The notes under the pieces: model-generated
Seen by the model: the letters and a program-made list of their open reading frames with translations, nothing else
The model's database searches: none
Told to the model about the DNA's origin: nothing
Made by a program: the position numbers and the translations under genes
Source: Paenibacillaceae bacterium GAS479
GTDB lineage: Bacteria; Bacillota; Bacilli; Paenibacillales; Paenibacillaceae
NCBI GenBank assembly: GCA_900105225.1
Contig: LT629764.1
Span: 2,497,501-2,561,500 of the forward strand
Length of the DNA: 64,000 nucleotides
Reading direction: 5' to 3'
In this document: in pieces, positions 1 through 11,714 of the stretch
How positions within the stretch are numbered: the stretch's first letter is position 1
How the letters are laid out: the number at the start of each line of letters is the position of its first letter

Positions 1-450
1 AGCTAACATATAGCAAGTCAATGCCGAGAGAACACTGCTGTGATAATAGAATTCTTCCCTATCCACACTACGTGGACGGAAAGCCATCACATGATAGTCC
101 GGGGTATGAGCGAGCAGCTTCTCCAGACTTGCTCTAAGGTCCAGAAGGGGAAGCACATCACCTCCGGCGAAAAGGGAGTAACCTTTGCGCAGCTGCGCAA
201 CCATTGCTTCATATTCCGCATGCAATCCGCTTCGGGTAGCATCTTGGCTCATCTCCGGTTCTGGTGATGCCGCCAAAGGCTGCCCTCCCCGATCGATGTT
301 AACCTGCTGGACAAGAAATGCCTGTAAAATGTCCAGTTCCCTAAGCGTAATGACACGACCTTTGTGAAACAGAACACTGCCAAGAGGAGTCAGCACATCC
401 TGCGCCACTACATCACCTGGCTTAAGTTGCGCGTAATCTACTATTGCCAT
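1..450 (-). CDS. HD-GYP domain protein, N-terminal part (cut by window edge)
   Basis: A 150-codon frame runs open from an ATG at 450 to the left edge, so the gene is partial. The ATG follows an excellent GGAGG ribosome binding site 6 nt upstream. The N-terminus (LKPGDVVAQDV, then LGSVLFHKGRVITLRELDIL) is the usual lead-in of HD-GYP proteins, and the last visible residues (YYHSSVLSALTCYMLA) look like the first helix and histidine of the HD domain. Intact proteins of this family hydrolyse cyclic di-GMP, but the catalytic HHExxDGxGYP part is outside the window, so activity cannot be judged. It lies 38 bp downstream of gyrA on the same strand and may be cotranscribed. The family call is firm; the substrate is inferred. 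Confidence 0.8.
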   Translation of the reverse strand, partial: MAIVDYAQLKPGDVVAQDVLTPLGSVLFHKGRVITLRELDILQAFLVQQVNIDRGGQPLAASPEPEMSQDATRSGLHAEYEAMVAQLRKGYSLFAGGDVLPLLDLRASLEKLLAHTPDYHVMAFRPRSVDREEFYYHSSVLSALTCYMLA

Positions 451-488
451 AGTAATTCCTCCTGACGCTTCGCAGTTGATGGCGTCTA

Positions 489-2990
489 TTACTCTTGATT
501 ATCTTGCAGATCCTCGTTGGATTCGGATGGTGGTTCTTGTCCTTCGGATTCTTCATCCTGGACTTCCTCACTACGAGCGACGCGAGTCACTGTAGCCACT
601 GCATCCTCATCGCGGATGTTGATCAGGCGCACACCTTGTGTATTGCGGCCCATGGAAGAAATCGTGTCCATGTTCATACGGATCAGAGTTCCCGATTCCG
701 TCATGATCATCAGATCCTCATCCTCTGCAACGACTTTCAAGCAGACGAGCGGTCCATTTTTCTCCGTGACGTTGAGTGTCTTGATCCCTTTGCCACCACG
801 AGATTGCGAACGGTATTCCACTACAGGTGTCCTTTTGCCGTAACCTTTGGAGGTGACGATTAGAACTTCCTGTTCGGGATTCACGACGTCCATGTCGATC
901 ACTTTGTCGGATTCATCCAATTGAATACCCTTAACCCCTGTAGCCGAGCGGCCCATGGAACGAACATCGCTTTCCGGGAAGCGAATGGAAAGACCATTGG
1001 ACGTACCCATAATGATTTCCTGCTTGCCATCCGTCAGCTTGACGCTGATCAAATCGTCATCCTCACGAAGATTAATCGCGATGAGTCCGACCTTACGGAT
1101 ATTGGAGTAATCATCGAGCGGCGTCTTTTTGACGATGCCTTGACGAGTGCCGAAGAACAGATAGCAATCCGGATCGAATGCTTCTACCGGTATTACCGCG
1201 TTGACCGTCTCACCCTGCTCGATCTGCAGCAAGTTGATAATCGGGGTTCCGCGAGCCGTACGGCTCAGATCCGGGATCTCGTATGCCTTGAGGCGATAAA
1301 CCTTACCCTTGTTCGTGAAGAACAGAAGGAAGTGATGGGTATTGGATACAAATAGATGCTCTACAAAATCATCCGTCTTTGTATCCATGCCTATAACACC
1401 CTTGCCGCCGCGGCGCTGGCTACGGTATGTCGTTACCGGCAGACGCTTCACATAACCAGAGTGAGTAATGGAGATGATGACGTCCTCGCGTGGAATAAGG
1501 TCCTCATCAAGAATCTCATCATCACCAATTGTCACTTCAGTGCGGCGCTCATCGCCAAACTTATCCGTTAACTCTGCGAGCTCCGTGCTGATAATATCGA
1601 GTACCAATTGCTCATCACCCAAAATCGCTTTGTACTCCGCAATCCGAGCAAGTAGCTCGTTGTACTCAGCCTCAATCTTCTCGCGTTCCAACCCAGTCAG
1701 GCGTTGGAGCCTCATGTCGAGAATCGCTTGAGCTTGCTCTATGCTCAGCGAGAAGCGGTTAATCAGTCCTTCGCGGGCGATATCCGCCGTTTGTGACGAA
1801 CGAATAAGCGCGATGATCTCATCGATATGATCGAGCGCAATTCGCAAGCCTTCGAGAATATGTGCGCGCGCCTGGGCTTTTTTGAGATCAAACTCCGTAC
1901 GACGGCGAATAACCTCGATCTGATGCTGCAGGTAGTGGTAGAGCATATCACGCAGCGTGAGCGTGCGAGGCTCTCCATTGACCAGCGCCAGCATATTGAT
2001 CCCGAAAGTAGACTGCATCTGCGTATGCTTGTACAAGTTGTTCAGCGTTACGCTCGGATTGATATCGCGGCGCAGTTCAATGACGACGCGCATGCCGTTG
2101 CGGTCGGACTCGTCCCGAAGGTCAGTGATACCTTCAATCTTCTTCTCGCGAACGAGCTCAGCGATCTTCTCGACCAGACGGGCCTTGTTCACCTGGTAAG
2201 GCAGCTCATAAACGACGATGCGGGCTTTGCCTGCGTTCTCCTCAATGGAAGCACGGGCGCGCATCGTGACGGATCCGCGACCAGTCGTGTACGCCTGCCT
2301 GATGCCGGAATGGCCCATGACGATACCCGCAGTCGGGAAGTCTGGCCCCTTCACATAATCCATCAATTCGAGAGAAGTAATGTCCGGGTTGCTGATGAGC
2401 GCTTGAAGCCCATCTGTCACTTCTCTGAGATTGTGAGGAGGAATGTTGGTCGCCATACCGACAGCAATGCCGGATACGCCGTTGACCAGTAAGTTCGGGA
2501 AGCGCGCCGGAAGTACAGATGGCTCATGCTCTTCGCCGTCATAGTTAGGAATGAAATTGACTGTATCTTTGTTGAGGTCACGCAGTAGTTCCATGGCAAT
2601 CTTGGAAAGGCGAGCCTCTGTGTAACGCATAGCCGCCGCCATGTCGCCATCAATGGAACCGAAGTTACCATGTCCGTCAACGAGCATGTAACGCATCGAG
2701 AAATCCTGCGCCATCCGTACCATCGACTCGTATACGGCGCTGTCACCATGCGGGTGATACTTACCGATAACTTCGCCGACGATCCGAGCGGATTTCTTGT
2801 AGGGCTTGTCCGGCGCCATACCGAGCTCCGACATGGCAAATAATATACGCCGGTGAACCGGCTTGAGTCCGTCGCGCACATCCGGCAGCGCGCGGCTGAC
2901 AATGATGCTCATGGCATAATCCATGAACGATTCGCGCATTTCCGTACCGATATCACGGTCTTTAATCTGGGAACGTTGTTCTTCCGCCAT
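489..2990 (-). CDS. gyrA: DNA gyrase subunit A
   Basis: The breakage-rejoining subunit of DNA gyrase, which with GyrB introduces negative supercoils. The start is the ATG at 2990 (MAEEQRSQ), preceded by a GGAGGT site. An in-frame start 18 codons upstream lacks one and would add [10 protein letters not shown], which does not fit the family. The product is 833 aa, normal length. The N-terminal quinolone-resistance region reads [17 protein letters not shown] with the wild-type serine and glutamate. The catalytic tyrosine region and six C-terminal GyrA blades (RSQRRGGKG type) are present, and the tail is acidic. In contrast to the common gyrB-gyrA order, the two genes here are separated by a plus-strand YheC/YheD gene and a shared terminator. 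Confidence 0.98.
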   Translation of the reverse strand: MAEEQRSQIKDRDIGTEMRESFMDYAMSIIVSRALPDVRDGLKPVHRRILFAMSELGMAPDKPYKKSARIVGEVIGKYHPHGDSAVYESMVRMAQDFSMRYMLVDGHGNFGSIDGDMAAAMRYTEARLSKIAMELLRDLNKDTVNFIPNYDGEEHEPSVLPARFPNLLVNGVSGIAVGMATNIPPHNLREVTDGLQALISNPDITSLELMDYVKGPDFPTAGIVMGHSGIRQAYTTGRGSVTMRARASIEENAGKARIVVYELPYQVNKARLVEKIAELVREKKIEGITDLRDESDRNGMRVVIELRRDINPSVTLNNLYKHTQMQSTFGINMLALVNGEPRTLTLRDMLYHYLQHQIEVIRRRTEFDLKKAQARAHILEGLRIALDHIDEIIALIRSSQTADIAREGLINRFSLSIEQAQAILDMRLQRLTGLEREKIEAEYNELLARIAEYKAILGDEQLVLDIISTELAELTDKFGDERRTEVTIGDDEILDEDLIPREDVIISITHSGYVKRLPVTTYRSQRRGGKGVIGMDTKTDDFVEHLFVSNTHHFLLFFTNKGKVYRLKAYEIPDLSRTARGTPIINLLQIEQGETVNAVIPVEAFDPDCYLFFGTRQGIVKKTPLDDYSNIRKVGLIAINLREDDDLISVKLTDGKQEIIMGTSNGLSIRFPESDVRSMGRSATGVKGIQLDESDKVIDMDVVNPEQEVLIVTSKGYGKRTPVVEYRSQSRGGKGIKTLNVTEKNGPLVCLKVVAEDEDLMIMTESGTLIRMNMDTISSMGRNTQGVRLINIRDEDAVATVTRVARSEEVQDEESEGQEPPSESNEDLQDNQE

Positions 2991-3233
2991 ACTTACCTCC
3001 TGTGCGGTCAAGCCTAGATAACGGCATAACCTGTTGGGTAGCAATTCCCGCGCAGACGCTGGCCCCCTATCTTAACTGTGTTTCACAATGGGGGGCTCCT
3101 TAAACGTGGCGGGAGTAAAAATTGATGGGTGCCAAGCTCCATCCCATAGGAGAAGCCATATGATAAGTGGAGCAGATGCTCACCATAAAAGGGCTGGGTT
3201 TCCAGCAGGTCACGCAATTGGACAATACACTCT

Positions 3234-3239
3234 ATTATA
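3234..3239 (-). promoter_or_regulatory. Probable gyrA promoter, extended -10
   Basis: On the minus strand the hexamer is TATAAT preceded by TGA, an extended -10 element. No good -35 box is visible 16-18 nt upstream, which fits an extended -10 promoter. It would give gyrA a leader of about 235 nt. Nothing else is recognised in the 2991-3346 gap. Confidence 0.4.
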
Positions 3240-3346
3240 TCATTATTCGGCCTCTTATCATATCGAAAAAATGCCGTACTTTGGAGAATTGCAGGGAAAA
3301 GACCTGTTAACCCCATGCTCCAAACGGCTAGGAAGGATGAAGGCGG

Positions 3347-4108
3347 TTGGCCATCCAACGAGTTGTCAGTAAGCAGGCCAAAACCCAGGTTCTGCTCAAA
3401 TCAGAAGAATTAAGAGCTTATGTTCCGGAGACGATCATTTACACTAGACAGACGCTCCGCTCGATGCTCGATCAGTATGGAATGCTCTATATCAAGCCTG
3501 ATTCAGGGATGTTCGGAAACGGCGTAATCAAGGTTGAACAGCTTAGCAGTCACCAAGGCTATCGCTTCCAAAGCGGAACGAAAATCCGTACGTATAAAAG
3601 CTTTGACAGTATGTTCGCCGGATTGGAGCAGGTTCGACCTAAGAGGCGCTATTTAGTACAGAAAGGAATTCAACTACTGAAGCATCGCAATCGCCGCTTC
3701 GATCTGCGAGTGATGGTACAGCAGAACCCTTCAGGCGAATGGGAAACAACAGGTATAATCGGCCGGTTATCTCATCCATCCAAAATCGTTACTAACTATC
3801 ACAGCGGCGGAACGATAACTCCATTTGAAACACTGATGAGCTCCCACATGAATTCCGATGCCCAGACAAAGTACATGGAGAAACTTCGTAAGCTAGGGGT
3901 AAAAACGGCCAAACAGCTCTCCAGTCGTTATCCTAATCTGAAGGAAATTGGTCTTGATGTTGCGGTAGATACGGAACTGAAACCCTGGATTCTCGAGGTC
4001 AATACGATGCCTGATCCGTATATTTTTAGGCGGCTATCCGATAAAGGCATCTTCCTGCGCATGAGACGTTATGCCGCAGCTTACAGCCCGAAGCGTGTGG
4101 TCAAATAG
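3347..4108 (+). CDS. YheC/YheD family ATP-grasp protein
   Basis: The 253-aa product resembles the YheC/YheD endospore coat-associated ATP-grasp family. The ATP-grasp core is visible as YIKPDSGMFGNGVIKVE (lysine and glycine-rich loop), then RFDLRVMVQ, and near the C-terminus DVAVDTELKPWILEVNTMPD, the metal-binding acidic/Asn motif. The start is TTG at 3347, with GGAAGG about 10 nt upstream; the nearby ATG at 3337 is out of frame. The protein is shorter than B. subtilis YheC and YheD, lacking an N-terminal extension. It sits alone between gyrA and gyrB, on the opposite strand to both. Its substrate is unknown; a coat or spore role is inferred from the family. Confidence 0.82.
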   Translation: MAIQRVVSKQAKTQVLLKSEELRAYVPETIIYTRQTLRSMLDQYGMLYIKPDSGMFGNGVIKVEQLSSHQGYRFQSGTKIRTYKSFDSMFAGLEQVRPKRRYLVQKGIQLLKHRNRRFDLRVMVQQNPSGEWETTGIIGRLSHPSKIVTNYHSGGTITPFETLMSSHMNSDAQTKYMEKLRKLGVKTAKQLSSRYPNLKEIGLDVAVDTELKPWILEVNTMPDPYIFRRLSDKGIFLRMRRYAAAYSPKRVVK

Positions 4109-4165
4109 TAAACAGAACATGGATGACCGCCTAAATAAAGAAGAGGTTACTCTCAAAAAGGAATA

Positions 4166-4203
4166 AAAGCCCGAAGCGACTGAGGATCGCTTCGGGCTTT
4201 TTG
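4166..4203. terminator. Bidirectional terminator between yheC-like gene and gyrB
   Basis: A 14-bp perfect stem (AAAGCCCGAAGCGA and its complement) with a 7-nt loop is flanked by A residues on one side and T residues on the other. It can therefore stop both the plus-strand YheC-like transcript and minus-strand gyrB. Confidence 0.85.
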
Positions 4204-4206
4204 CAT

Positions 4207-6195
<1,989 letters not shown>

Positions 6196-6204
6196 CTATC
6201 GCCG

Positions 6205-6453
6205 TCAATTAGCAGCGAAGTTATGGCCGCGCTTCTTCAGCGTGGATGATGAGATAGGGGAGTAGTACACCCGGCTTTTGGTGACGACGATGGACTTCGG
6301 CTCTTCCTCGCCGATCAGTTCCACGTCCTTACGCTTTTTGGCGCCGGCTACGAACTGCTTGGAGAGCTTGGAGGACTGCTCGATGGAAATGTCAAAGATG
6401 GCGACCAGCTCTGACGCCCGGATAATCTTCTCTCCACCAAGGTGAATATACAT
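6205..6453 (-). CDS. remB: Extracellular matrix regulator RemB (DUF370)
   Basis: The 82-aa protein matches RemB/YaaB of Bacilli by sequence (MYIHLGGEKIIRASELVAIFD) and by position between recF and gyrB. It is related to RemA, the DNA-binding activator of matrix and osmoprotection genes in B. subtilis; the function of RemB itself is less clear. The ATG has a GAGGAGTGAGG-type ribosome binding site upstream. It lies 69 bp after recF and 84 bp before gyrB, and is probably part of the same transcript. Confidence 0.9.
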   Translation of the reverse strand: MYIHLGGEKIIRASELVAIFDISIEQSSKLSKQFVAGAKKRKDVELIGEEEPKSIVVTKSRVYYSPISSSTLKKRGHNFAAN

Positions 6454-6522
6454 CCTTCCGCCTCACTCCTCTTTTATGAAAAGCCCCGGAGGGGCAGAAT
6501 CGCGAAGAAAGGGCTGAGGCGG

Positions 6523-7632
6523 CTATTGGGTTACAAGTCCGCCTTCAACCCGGTAAATACCCGCATCGGATAACCGGCTTGTATTTACGCTCTCAAGCCC
6601 CGTTGCGGTTATGAACGTCTGGACCTTGCCCTGGAACGTCTCGATCAGCTGGGTCTGACGATGCTGATCCAGCTCCGACAGCACATCGTCCAGCAGCAGG
6701 AGCGGATATTCACCAATCTCCTCGTGGATCAGCTCGATCTCTGCGAGCTTCAGCGACAGCGCCGTCGTGCGCTGCTGTCCCTGGGAACCATATACCTGGG
6801 CTTCCTTGCCGTTGATAAAGAAGGCCAGATCGTCGCGGTGTGGTCCAGCAAGCGTGACGCCGCGGCGGAATTCCTGATCTTTTACCTGGGTTAACTTTAA
6901 CATAAATTGCTCGAATAAAACAGATTCATCTTCGGCCGGGCCAATCTCGAAGGAAGGGCGGTACTCGACTAGCAGCTCTTCTCCACCAGCTGTAATACCG
7001 GAATGGATGGCCGCTGCCCAAGTTTTCAGCTTCTCTATGAATTGTTGCCTCTTTTTCATAATTTTAACACCATGCTCCACCAACTGCATATCCCATACCT
7101 CTAGCAGCCCTGGCTTGATGCCGGAGGGACCCGCCGACTTAAGGTAATTGTTGCGCTGTATGAGCACTTTGCCGTACTGCTGCAGCGTATGCAGATAACC
7201 CGGCTGAACCTGTCCGATCTCCATGTCAAGGAACCGGCGACGAACGCCAGGTGTGCCTTTTACAATTTCGAGATCTTCCGGCGCGAACATGACAACATTA
7301 AGCGTTCCGACGAAGCCGCTTAGCTTCCGTTGCTCAAGTCCGTTGATACGGGCTTTTTTGCCTTGGGCGGAGTAAGTGAGATCCAGCGTTACGTTGCCAT
7401 ACCGCTTCTCAACAGCGCCTTGGATGGATGCATCCTTGCCATTCCAGCCGATCAGCTCGCGATCCTTGGCCGTCCGGTGAGATTTGGTCAGTGCGAGTGC
7501 GAAAATACTTTCAAGCAAATTGGTCTTTCCTTGGGCATTGGGCCCGATGAACAAATTCACCTTATGCGCTGTATCCAGCTCCAGTTGCTCGTAATTGCGA
7601 TAATTTCGCAGAGCGATCCGGTTTAGATGCAC
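6523..7632 (-). CDS. recF: DNA replication and repair protein RecF
   Basis: An SMC-like ATPase that helps load RecA at single-stranded gaps with RecO and RecR. The start is GTG at 7632 (VHLNRIALRNYRNYE) with AAGGAGG 7 nt upstream, giving 369 aa, the usual length. The longer frame starting at 7674 adds a Gly/Arg-rich tail unlike the family. Walker A is GPNAQGKTNLLES, the signature segment is YGSQGQQRTTALSLKLAE, and Walker B is YPLLLLDDVLSELD. It sits directly after rlbA in the dnaA operon order. Confidence 0.97.
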   Translation of the reverse strand: MHLNRIALRNYRNYEQLELDTAHKVNLFIGPNAQGKTNLLESIFALALTKSHRTAKDRELIGWNGKDASIQGAVEKRYGNVTLDLTYSAQGKKARINGLEQRKLSGFVGTLNVVMFAPEDLEIVKGTPGVRRRFLDMEIGQVQPGYLHTLQQYGKVLIQRNNYLKSAGPSGIKPGLLEVWDMQLVEHGVKIMKKRQQFIEKLKTWAAAIHSGITAGGEELLVEYRPSFEIGPAEDESVLFEQFMLKLTQVKDQEFRRGVTLAGPHRDDLAFFINGKEAQVYGSQGQQRTTALSLKLAEIELIHEEIGEYPLLLLDDVLSELDQHRQTQLIETFQGKVQTFITATGLESVNTSRLSDAGIYRVEGGLVTQ

Positions 7633-7690
7633 GGTTTGGCCTCCTTGCCTGTCATGTCCGCGTGGGGAGGACATCCCGCGAATGCGGAGT

Positions 7691-7906
7691 TCACGTTCTC
7701 TGAACTCGGAAGGGACCGAAGCCCTCTATTTCGACTAGATCGTCGTTGTACAGCTTGCGGCCGCGTCGATTATCAGGCTCACCGTTGATGACGACTTTTG
7801 TTTCCTGGAGGAAGGGTTTAGCCTGCCCGCCGGAATCAATACAGTCCGACAGCTTGAGGAATTGGCCAAGCGTGATGTATTCGGTTTTGATCGTGATCGT
7901 TGTCAT
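7691..7906 (-). CDS. rlbA: S4-domain RNA-binding protein YaaA/RlbA
   Basis: A 71-aa S4-fold protein between dnaN and recF, the standard location of B. subtilis yaaA (rlbA), implicated in ribosome assembly. The S4 core GGQAKPFLQETKVVINGE and the VEIEGFGPFRV end are clear. The ATG follows AGGAGAG at good spacing. Function is by family and synteny. Confidence 0.92.
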   Translation of the reverse strand: MTTITIKTEYITLGQFLKLSDCIDSGGQAKPFLQETKVVINGEPDNRRGRKLYNDDLVEIEGFGPFRVQRT

Positions 7907-7982
7907 AGGGAATCTCTCCTGTTTCGATCTGTCTTAAAGATGGCAAAAGCGGACGACCACACGGGTCGACCGCTTAATTGCA

Positions 7983-9125
7983 TCAGTTGGTGGTGCGGTA
8001 AGGCAGAATGATGTATTGGCTGTTGTCATGATCAGCCGGGCGAATGATGATCGGGCTCATTGCACCGGTGAAGCTGATGATGAGCTGCTCGCTGTCGATA
8101 ACTTTGAGCGTGTCGAGCATGTATTTGGAGTTGAAAGCGATCTTTAGCGGTTCTCCACTTTGGCGGATAGACTCTAGCTGCTCCGTTACGCGGCCCAGCT
8201 CAGAGGAGCTGGAAGAAATTTCGATGGCTCCATTTTCAAGCGTTACAATGCGTACAATATTGGTTTTTTCCTCACGCGACATCAGATAAGCGCGCTCCAT
8301 CGAGTCGATTAACTTACGAGTTTCCAATACGAGTTCTGTTTTGAATGTTTGCGGAATAATCTTGGATGTATCGGGATAAGTTCCGTCAAGCATGCGACTG
8401 TAAAAGAGGGTGTGTCCAAGGCGGAACAGCACCTGATTGCTGGCAACGACAATATCGATAAGTCCGGCTCCATCAGGGACGAGCTTGGAAAGCTCGACCA
8501 TCGTTTTGGCGGCGATGACAACATTGGTTAAACGATAACCCGGTGGGGTATCAACATTAGCAATACGGCTAGCCAGCCGATGCCGGTCAGTAGCAACGAA
8601 CTTTAGCTCGCCTTCAGTTAGATTCCAGAGCAATCCAGTGAGTACTGGTGTCTGTTCGCTGGTGGAGGCGCAAAATACAGTTTGGCGAACCATCGATTTG
8701 AGCAGATCACCTGGAAGCTGGAGCACTTCGTTTTCTTCAATCGAGGGAAGTACAGGGAACTCTTCTGGATCTAGACCAACCATTTGGATATCCGTTGAAC
8801 CTGAGCGAATCAAAGTTTGGTAATGTTCTCCGACTTCAATCTGCACGTCATCTGCTGGCAGCTTGCGGATAATCTCTACAAAAAACTTAGCTGGCATAAC
8901 GACACTGCCAGGTTTGTCGACTTTGGCAATAACCATCTTGTCGGTTTCGGCAGGAATAAAGCTCTGGATGGAAATATCCGTGTCGCTTGCTGTCAGTGTA
9001 ACTCCTTGATGGGTCACATCTATTTTGATGCCTCCGAGAATCGGAATAGCGGGACGGATTGAAGCTGCCTTGGCCACCTGCTGGATGGCGTCGTTTAGTT
9101 CGTTTTTGGAGATGGTAAGTTTCAT
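7983..9125 (-). CDS. dnaN: DNA polymerase III beta sliding clamp
   Basis: The 380-aa processivity clamp forms a ring around DNA and tethers PolC/DnaE. The N-terminus MKLTISKNELNDAIQQVAKA, the central PEEFPVLP and the C-terminal PIIIRPADHDNSQYIILPYRTT (hydrophobic pocket region) are typical. The ATG follows AAGGAGG. It is separated from dnaA by the 222-bp origin unwinding region. Confidence 0.98.
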   Translation of the reverse strand: MKLTISKNELNDAIQQVAKAASIRPAIPILGGIKIDVTHQGVTLTASDTDISIQSFIPAETDKMVIAKVDKPGSVVMPAKFFVEIIRKLPADDVQIEVGEHYQTLIRSGSTDIQMVGLDPEEFPVLPSIEENEVLQLPGDLLKSMVRQTVFCASTSEQTPVLTGLLWNLTEGELKFVATDRHRLASRIANVDTPPGYRLTNVVIAAKTMVELSKLVPDGAGLIDIVVASNQVLFRLGHTLFYSRMLDGTYPDTSKIIPQTFKTELVLETRKLIDSMERAYLMSREEKTNIVRIVTLENGAIEISSSSSELGRVTEQLESIRQSGEPLKIAFNSKYMLDTLKVIDSEQLIISFTGAMSPIIIRPADHDNSQYIILPYRTTN

Positions 9126-9202
9126 GCGTTCCTCCTTGGGCGGCGTTCGACGGCATTCGTCCTCGTTTTTAAGAGAAGGCGGAGCCGTTCTTTTATGATG
9201 AT

Positions 9203-9292
9203 GTTATTTATAAAAAAACAGTAGTAGTAGTCGTAGGGGCGGTGGATATGTGGATAAGCCCCGAAAACGATGATGAGACAAGCCTATCCACA
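9203..9292. other. oriC: oriC unwinding element (DnaA boxes, GC spacer, DnaA-trios, AT stretch)
   Basis: Read on the minus (dnaA) strand, the order is: a perfect DnaA box TTATCCACA (9249-9257), a partial second box (9241-9248), a GC-rich patch (9235-9241), then TAC/TAG trinucleotides (9221-9235, GTAGTAGTAG on the plus strand), then an AT-rich run (9203-9219). This is the same order as the basal unwinding system described for B. subtilis oriC, where DnaA spreads on TAG trios to melt DNA. A further near-box, CTATCCACA, lies at 9284-9292. The functional role is inferred from this match. Confidence 0.8.
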
Positions 9293-9347
9293 TGTGTATA
9301 GAGTGTGCATAGGCTTGTTTATCTTTTGCTTATAGATGGGGATAAAA

Positions 9348-10700
9348 TTACATATTATTTTTGACTTTTTCCGTCAAATTCTGAATGATCTTGAACAGCT
9401 CTTGATCCAGTTTCAGCTGTTTGGAAATTTTCTCATGGGCGTGGATGACGGTTGTATGATCCCGACCACCGAATGCCTCGCCGATCTTCGGCAGAGAATA
9501 GTCGGTCAGCTCGCGGGAGAGGTACATGGCAATTTGACGGGGATAGGCGACAGCCTTCGTCCGTTTGCGAGCCTTGAATTCATCCAGCTTGAGACCGTAA
9601 AATTCGCCGACTCGTTGTTGAATATCATGAATAGTGATCATCTTCGGGCGGCTGGAAGGAATAATATCTTTGAGCGCCTCCGCTGCCAAATGCGAGCTGA
9701 TATCCTCATTGATGAGCGAGGAGTAAGCGACAACGCGGATGAGCGCACCTTCAAGCTCACGGATGTTCGTATCGATTTGGTTGGCAATATAGGCCATCGC
9801 TTCGTTCGGAATATCGAGATTCTCTGCCTTAGCTTTCTTGCGGAGAATCGCAATCCTCGTCTCCAGATCCGGCGGCTGAATATCCGTGATGAGTCCCCAT
9901 TCGAAGCGGGAACGCAGCCGTTCTTCTAGTGTTGGAATTTCCTTTGGCGTACGGTCGCTGGAAATAACGATCTGCTTACGCTCCTCATGCAGGGCATTAA
10001 ACGTATGGAAAAACTCCTCCTGCGTCCCGTCCTTGCCTGCCAGAAACTGAATATCATCGATTAGCAGCACGTCGATATTCCGGTACTTGTTGCGGAAGCT
10101 CTCGCCACGGTTGTCGCGAATCGCATTAATGAATTCGTTGGTGAATTTTTCGGAAGAGATATACATAACCTTGGTGCTGGGATTGTGCTCCATAATATAG
10201 TGCCCAATCGCATGCATTAAGTGAGTTTTGCCAAGCCCGACGCCACCATATAGGAATAATGGGTTGTAAGCTTTGGCCGGCGCTTCGGCCACTGCCAGTG
10301 AGGCAGCATGGGCAAAACGATTGTTTGCGCCGATGACAAAGGTGTCAAAGGTGTATTTCGGATTAAGCATATGGGAGAACGGCTCCTCCGCAGTTGCCGG
10401 CGCTTGCTTGATCAGCTGCTGCGCAGGCTGTGCGGGTTCCGGGGGGCGGTTCTCCTCGATCGTGAATCGGATGTCCACTGATTTGCCAACATAATCAGAC
10501 ACCGTTGAGCGAACCAGCTTGGTATAACGACTCTCCAGCCATTCAACTGCGAACGTTGTCGGAGCTGTGACCACAATCAATCCCTCATCCGAAAAATCGG
10601 CTTTCGTCGCCTTGAACCAAGTGTCGAAGCTCGGTTTGCTCAATTTAGTTTGGATGATTGACAACACTTGCTGCCACAAATCCTCGGTATGGCTGTCCAC
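9348..10700 (-). CDS. dnaA: Chromosomal replication initiator DnaA
   Basis: The AAA+ initiator that binds DnaA boxes and melts oriC; 450 aa. The start is GTG at 10700 ([14 protein letters not shown]) with AGGAG 9 nt upstream. Domain I is at the N-terminus and a proline-rich linker follows ([10 protein letters not shown]). Walker A is [13 protein letters not shown], Walker [13 protein letters not shown], and the domain IV signature is [15 protein letters not shown]. DnaA-box clusters lie on both sides, indicating autoregulation and the bipartite origin layout of Bacilli. Confidence 0.99.
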   Translation of the reverse strand: MDSHTEDLWQQVLSIIQTKLSKPSFDTWFKATKADFSDEGLIVVTAPTTFAVEWLESRYTKLVRSTVSDYVGKSVDIRFTIEENRPPEPAQPAQQLIKQAPATAEEPFSHMLNPKYTFDTFVIGANNRFAHAASLAVAEAPAKAYNPLFLYGGVGLGKTHLMHAIGHYIMEHNPSTKVMYISSEKFTNEFINAIRDNRGESFRNKYRNIDVLLIDDIQFLAGKDGTQEEFFHTFNALHEERKQIVISSDRTPKEIPTLEERLRSRFEWGLITDIQPPDLETRIAILRKKAKAENLDIPNEAMAYIANQIDTNIRELEGALIRVVAYSSLINEDISSHLAAEALKDIIPSSRPKMITIHDIQQRVGEFYGLKLDEFKARKRTKAVAYPRQIAMYLSRELTDYSLPKIGEAFGGRDHTTVIHAHEKISKQLKLDQELFKIIQNLTEKVKNNM

Positions 10701-11146
10701 AGACGGTCACTCCTATCCCTGTTGTAACGATGGCCAAACTTGTTATACTGTCGATTCTATTGGGGTAAGCCGCTCATCCATCCACAGATGCAGGGACTTG
10801 TTGATGAAGGTTATACAGAAGGGGATCATGTTGTTCACAATGTTATCCACAGGCTGTTGATAAATCCAGTTGTATTTACGCTCCGTCCACAACAAAAACA
10901 AATCTATCATAGCAAAAGAAAGGCTCTATTTCAACGAGTGGTGGAATATTATCCACAATCTCTACTGCTTGTGTATAAAAGTTATCTACAGCACTAGATA
11001 TTGTTAACAGGCTGTGCGCAGTTCGACAAATCCCGCCAGAAGTCTTTTTATTTATGCACATGTTACTAAAAAGCGACGGGGTTCCACCCCCAAATTGGTT
11101 ATCCACAAGAATATAGATGAAGGAATTGAAATTCGGTTGTGGATAG
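10690..11146. other. oriC: Upstream DnaA-box cluster of bipartite oriC
   Basis: The region between dnaA and rpmH holds many DnaA boxes. Perfect TTATCCACA copies are at 10843-10851, 10949-10957 and 11099-11107. One-mismatch copies are TTATACACA (reverse strand, 10970-10978), TTATCTACA (10982-10990) and CTATCCACA (reverse strand, 11138-11146). Weaker TCCACA cores lie near 10694 and 10781. No protein gene is convincing between 10701 and 11344. This corresponds to the incAB side of the B. subtilis origin. Confidence 0.88.
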
Positions 11147-11178
11147 GATTTGTAAAGGCGTACAGAAGAAGGATCCGG

Positions 11179-11207
11179 TTGACTTTCGACAGTCAAAGTG
11201 GTTAAAT
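11179..11207 (+). promoter_or_regulatory. Likely rpmH promoter
   Basis: A sigma-A type pair: TTGACT (11179-11184), 17-nt spacer, TTAAAT (11202-11207). Transcription would start near 11214, about 130 nt before rpmH, just outside the DnaA-box cluster. Confidence 0.5.
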
Positions 11208-11344
11208 GGGAAAAGGCGTTTTTAACTCGGGATTACTGCTTGAGCACGGACGGATATGATTCGATCGTCCACGGGTTCTGCTGCATCCGCTGCGGCGGAC
11301 GCCCGAGTTGGACGAACGATACTTATAGCGGGGAGGTGCATGTA

Positions 11345-11479
11345 ATGAGACCGACTTTCAGACCTAATGTGAGCAAACGTAAAAAGGTTCATGGCTTCCG
11401 TAAACGGATGAGTTCGAAAAACGGCCGCAAAGTACTGGCTGCACGCCGCCAGAAGGGCCGCAGCAAACTGAGCGCTTAA
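11345..11479 (+). CDS. rpmH: 50S ribosomal protein L34
   Basis: The 44-aa, very basic protein matches L34 over its whole length ([18 protein letters not shown] start, [11 protein letters not shown] end). It is too short for many gene callers. GGGGAGGTG lies 8 nt before the ATG. It is the first gene to the right of the origin, followed by rnpA in the usual order. Confidence 0.98.
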   Translation: MRPTFRPNVSKRKKVHGFRKRMSSKNGRKVLAARRQKGRSKLSA

Positions 11480-11645
11480 TTGCTCTATCCTTTAAACATG
11501 CAAATGTGTTCGCCAGACAGACCTGCTGAATTAAAGCGATCGGCTGGCGGATAAGCAAATAGCTTCGCCGTCCTTTGGACGAGGTATGCTTTTGCGAAGA
11601 CAAGGCGAGAATGCATTCCATTCGGATATAAATTCTAGCTTGTGG

Positions 11646-11676
11646 AAAAAGACCACCTAGCGTGGTCTTTTTTTTG
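11646..11676 (+). terminator. Terminator between rpmH and rnpA
   Basis: GACCAC and GTGGTC form a 6-bp stem, extended by AAA/TTT pairs, with a 5-nt loop and a run of eight Ts. It sits between rpmH and rnpA and may attenuate readthrough so that L34 is made in excess over RnpA. Confidence 0.8.
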
Positions 11677-11714
11677 TAATGGCAGCATCGATATTTTGTG
11701 GAGTCGGTGAACTA

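Noticed and set aside
2991-3044. 18-codon N-terminal extension of GyrA
   Set aside because: The GGAGGT site lies directly before MAEEQ, and the extension does not fit GyrA.
3083-3358. 91-codon minus-strand frame upstream of gyrA
   Set aside because: No ribosome site; it covers the gyrA promoter region and the start of the YheC-like gene.
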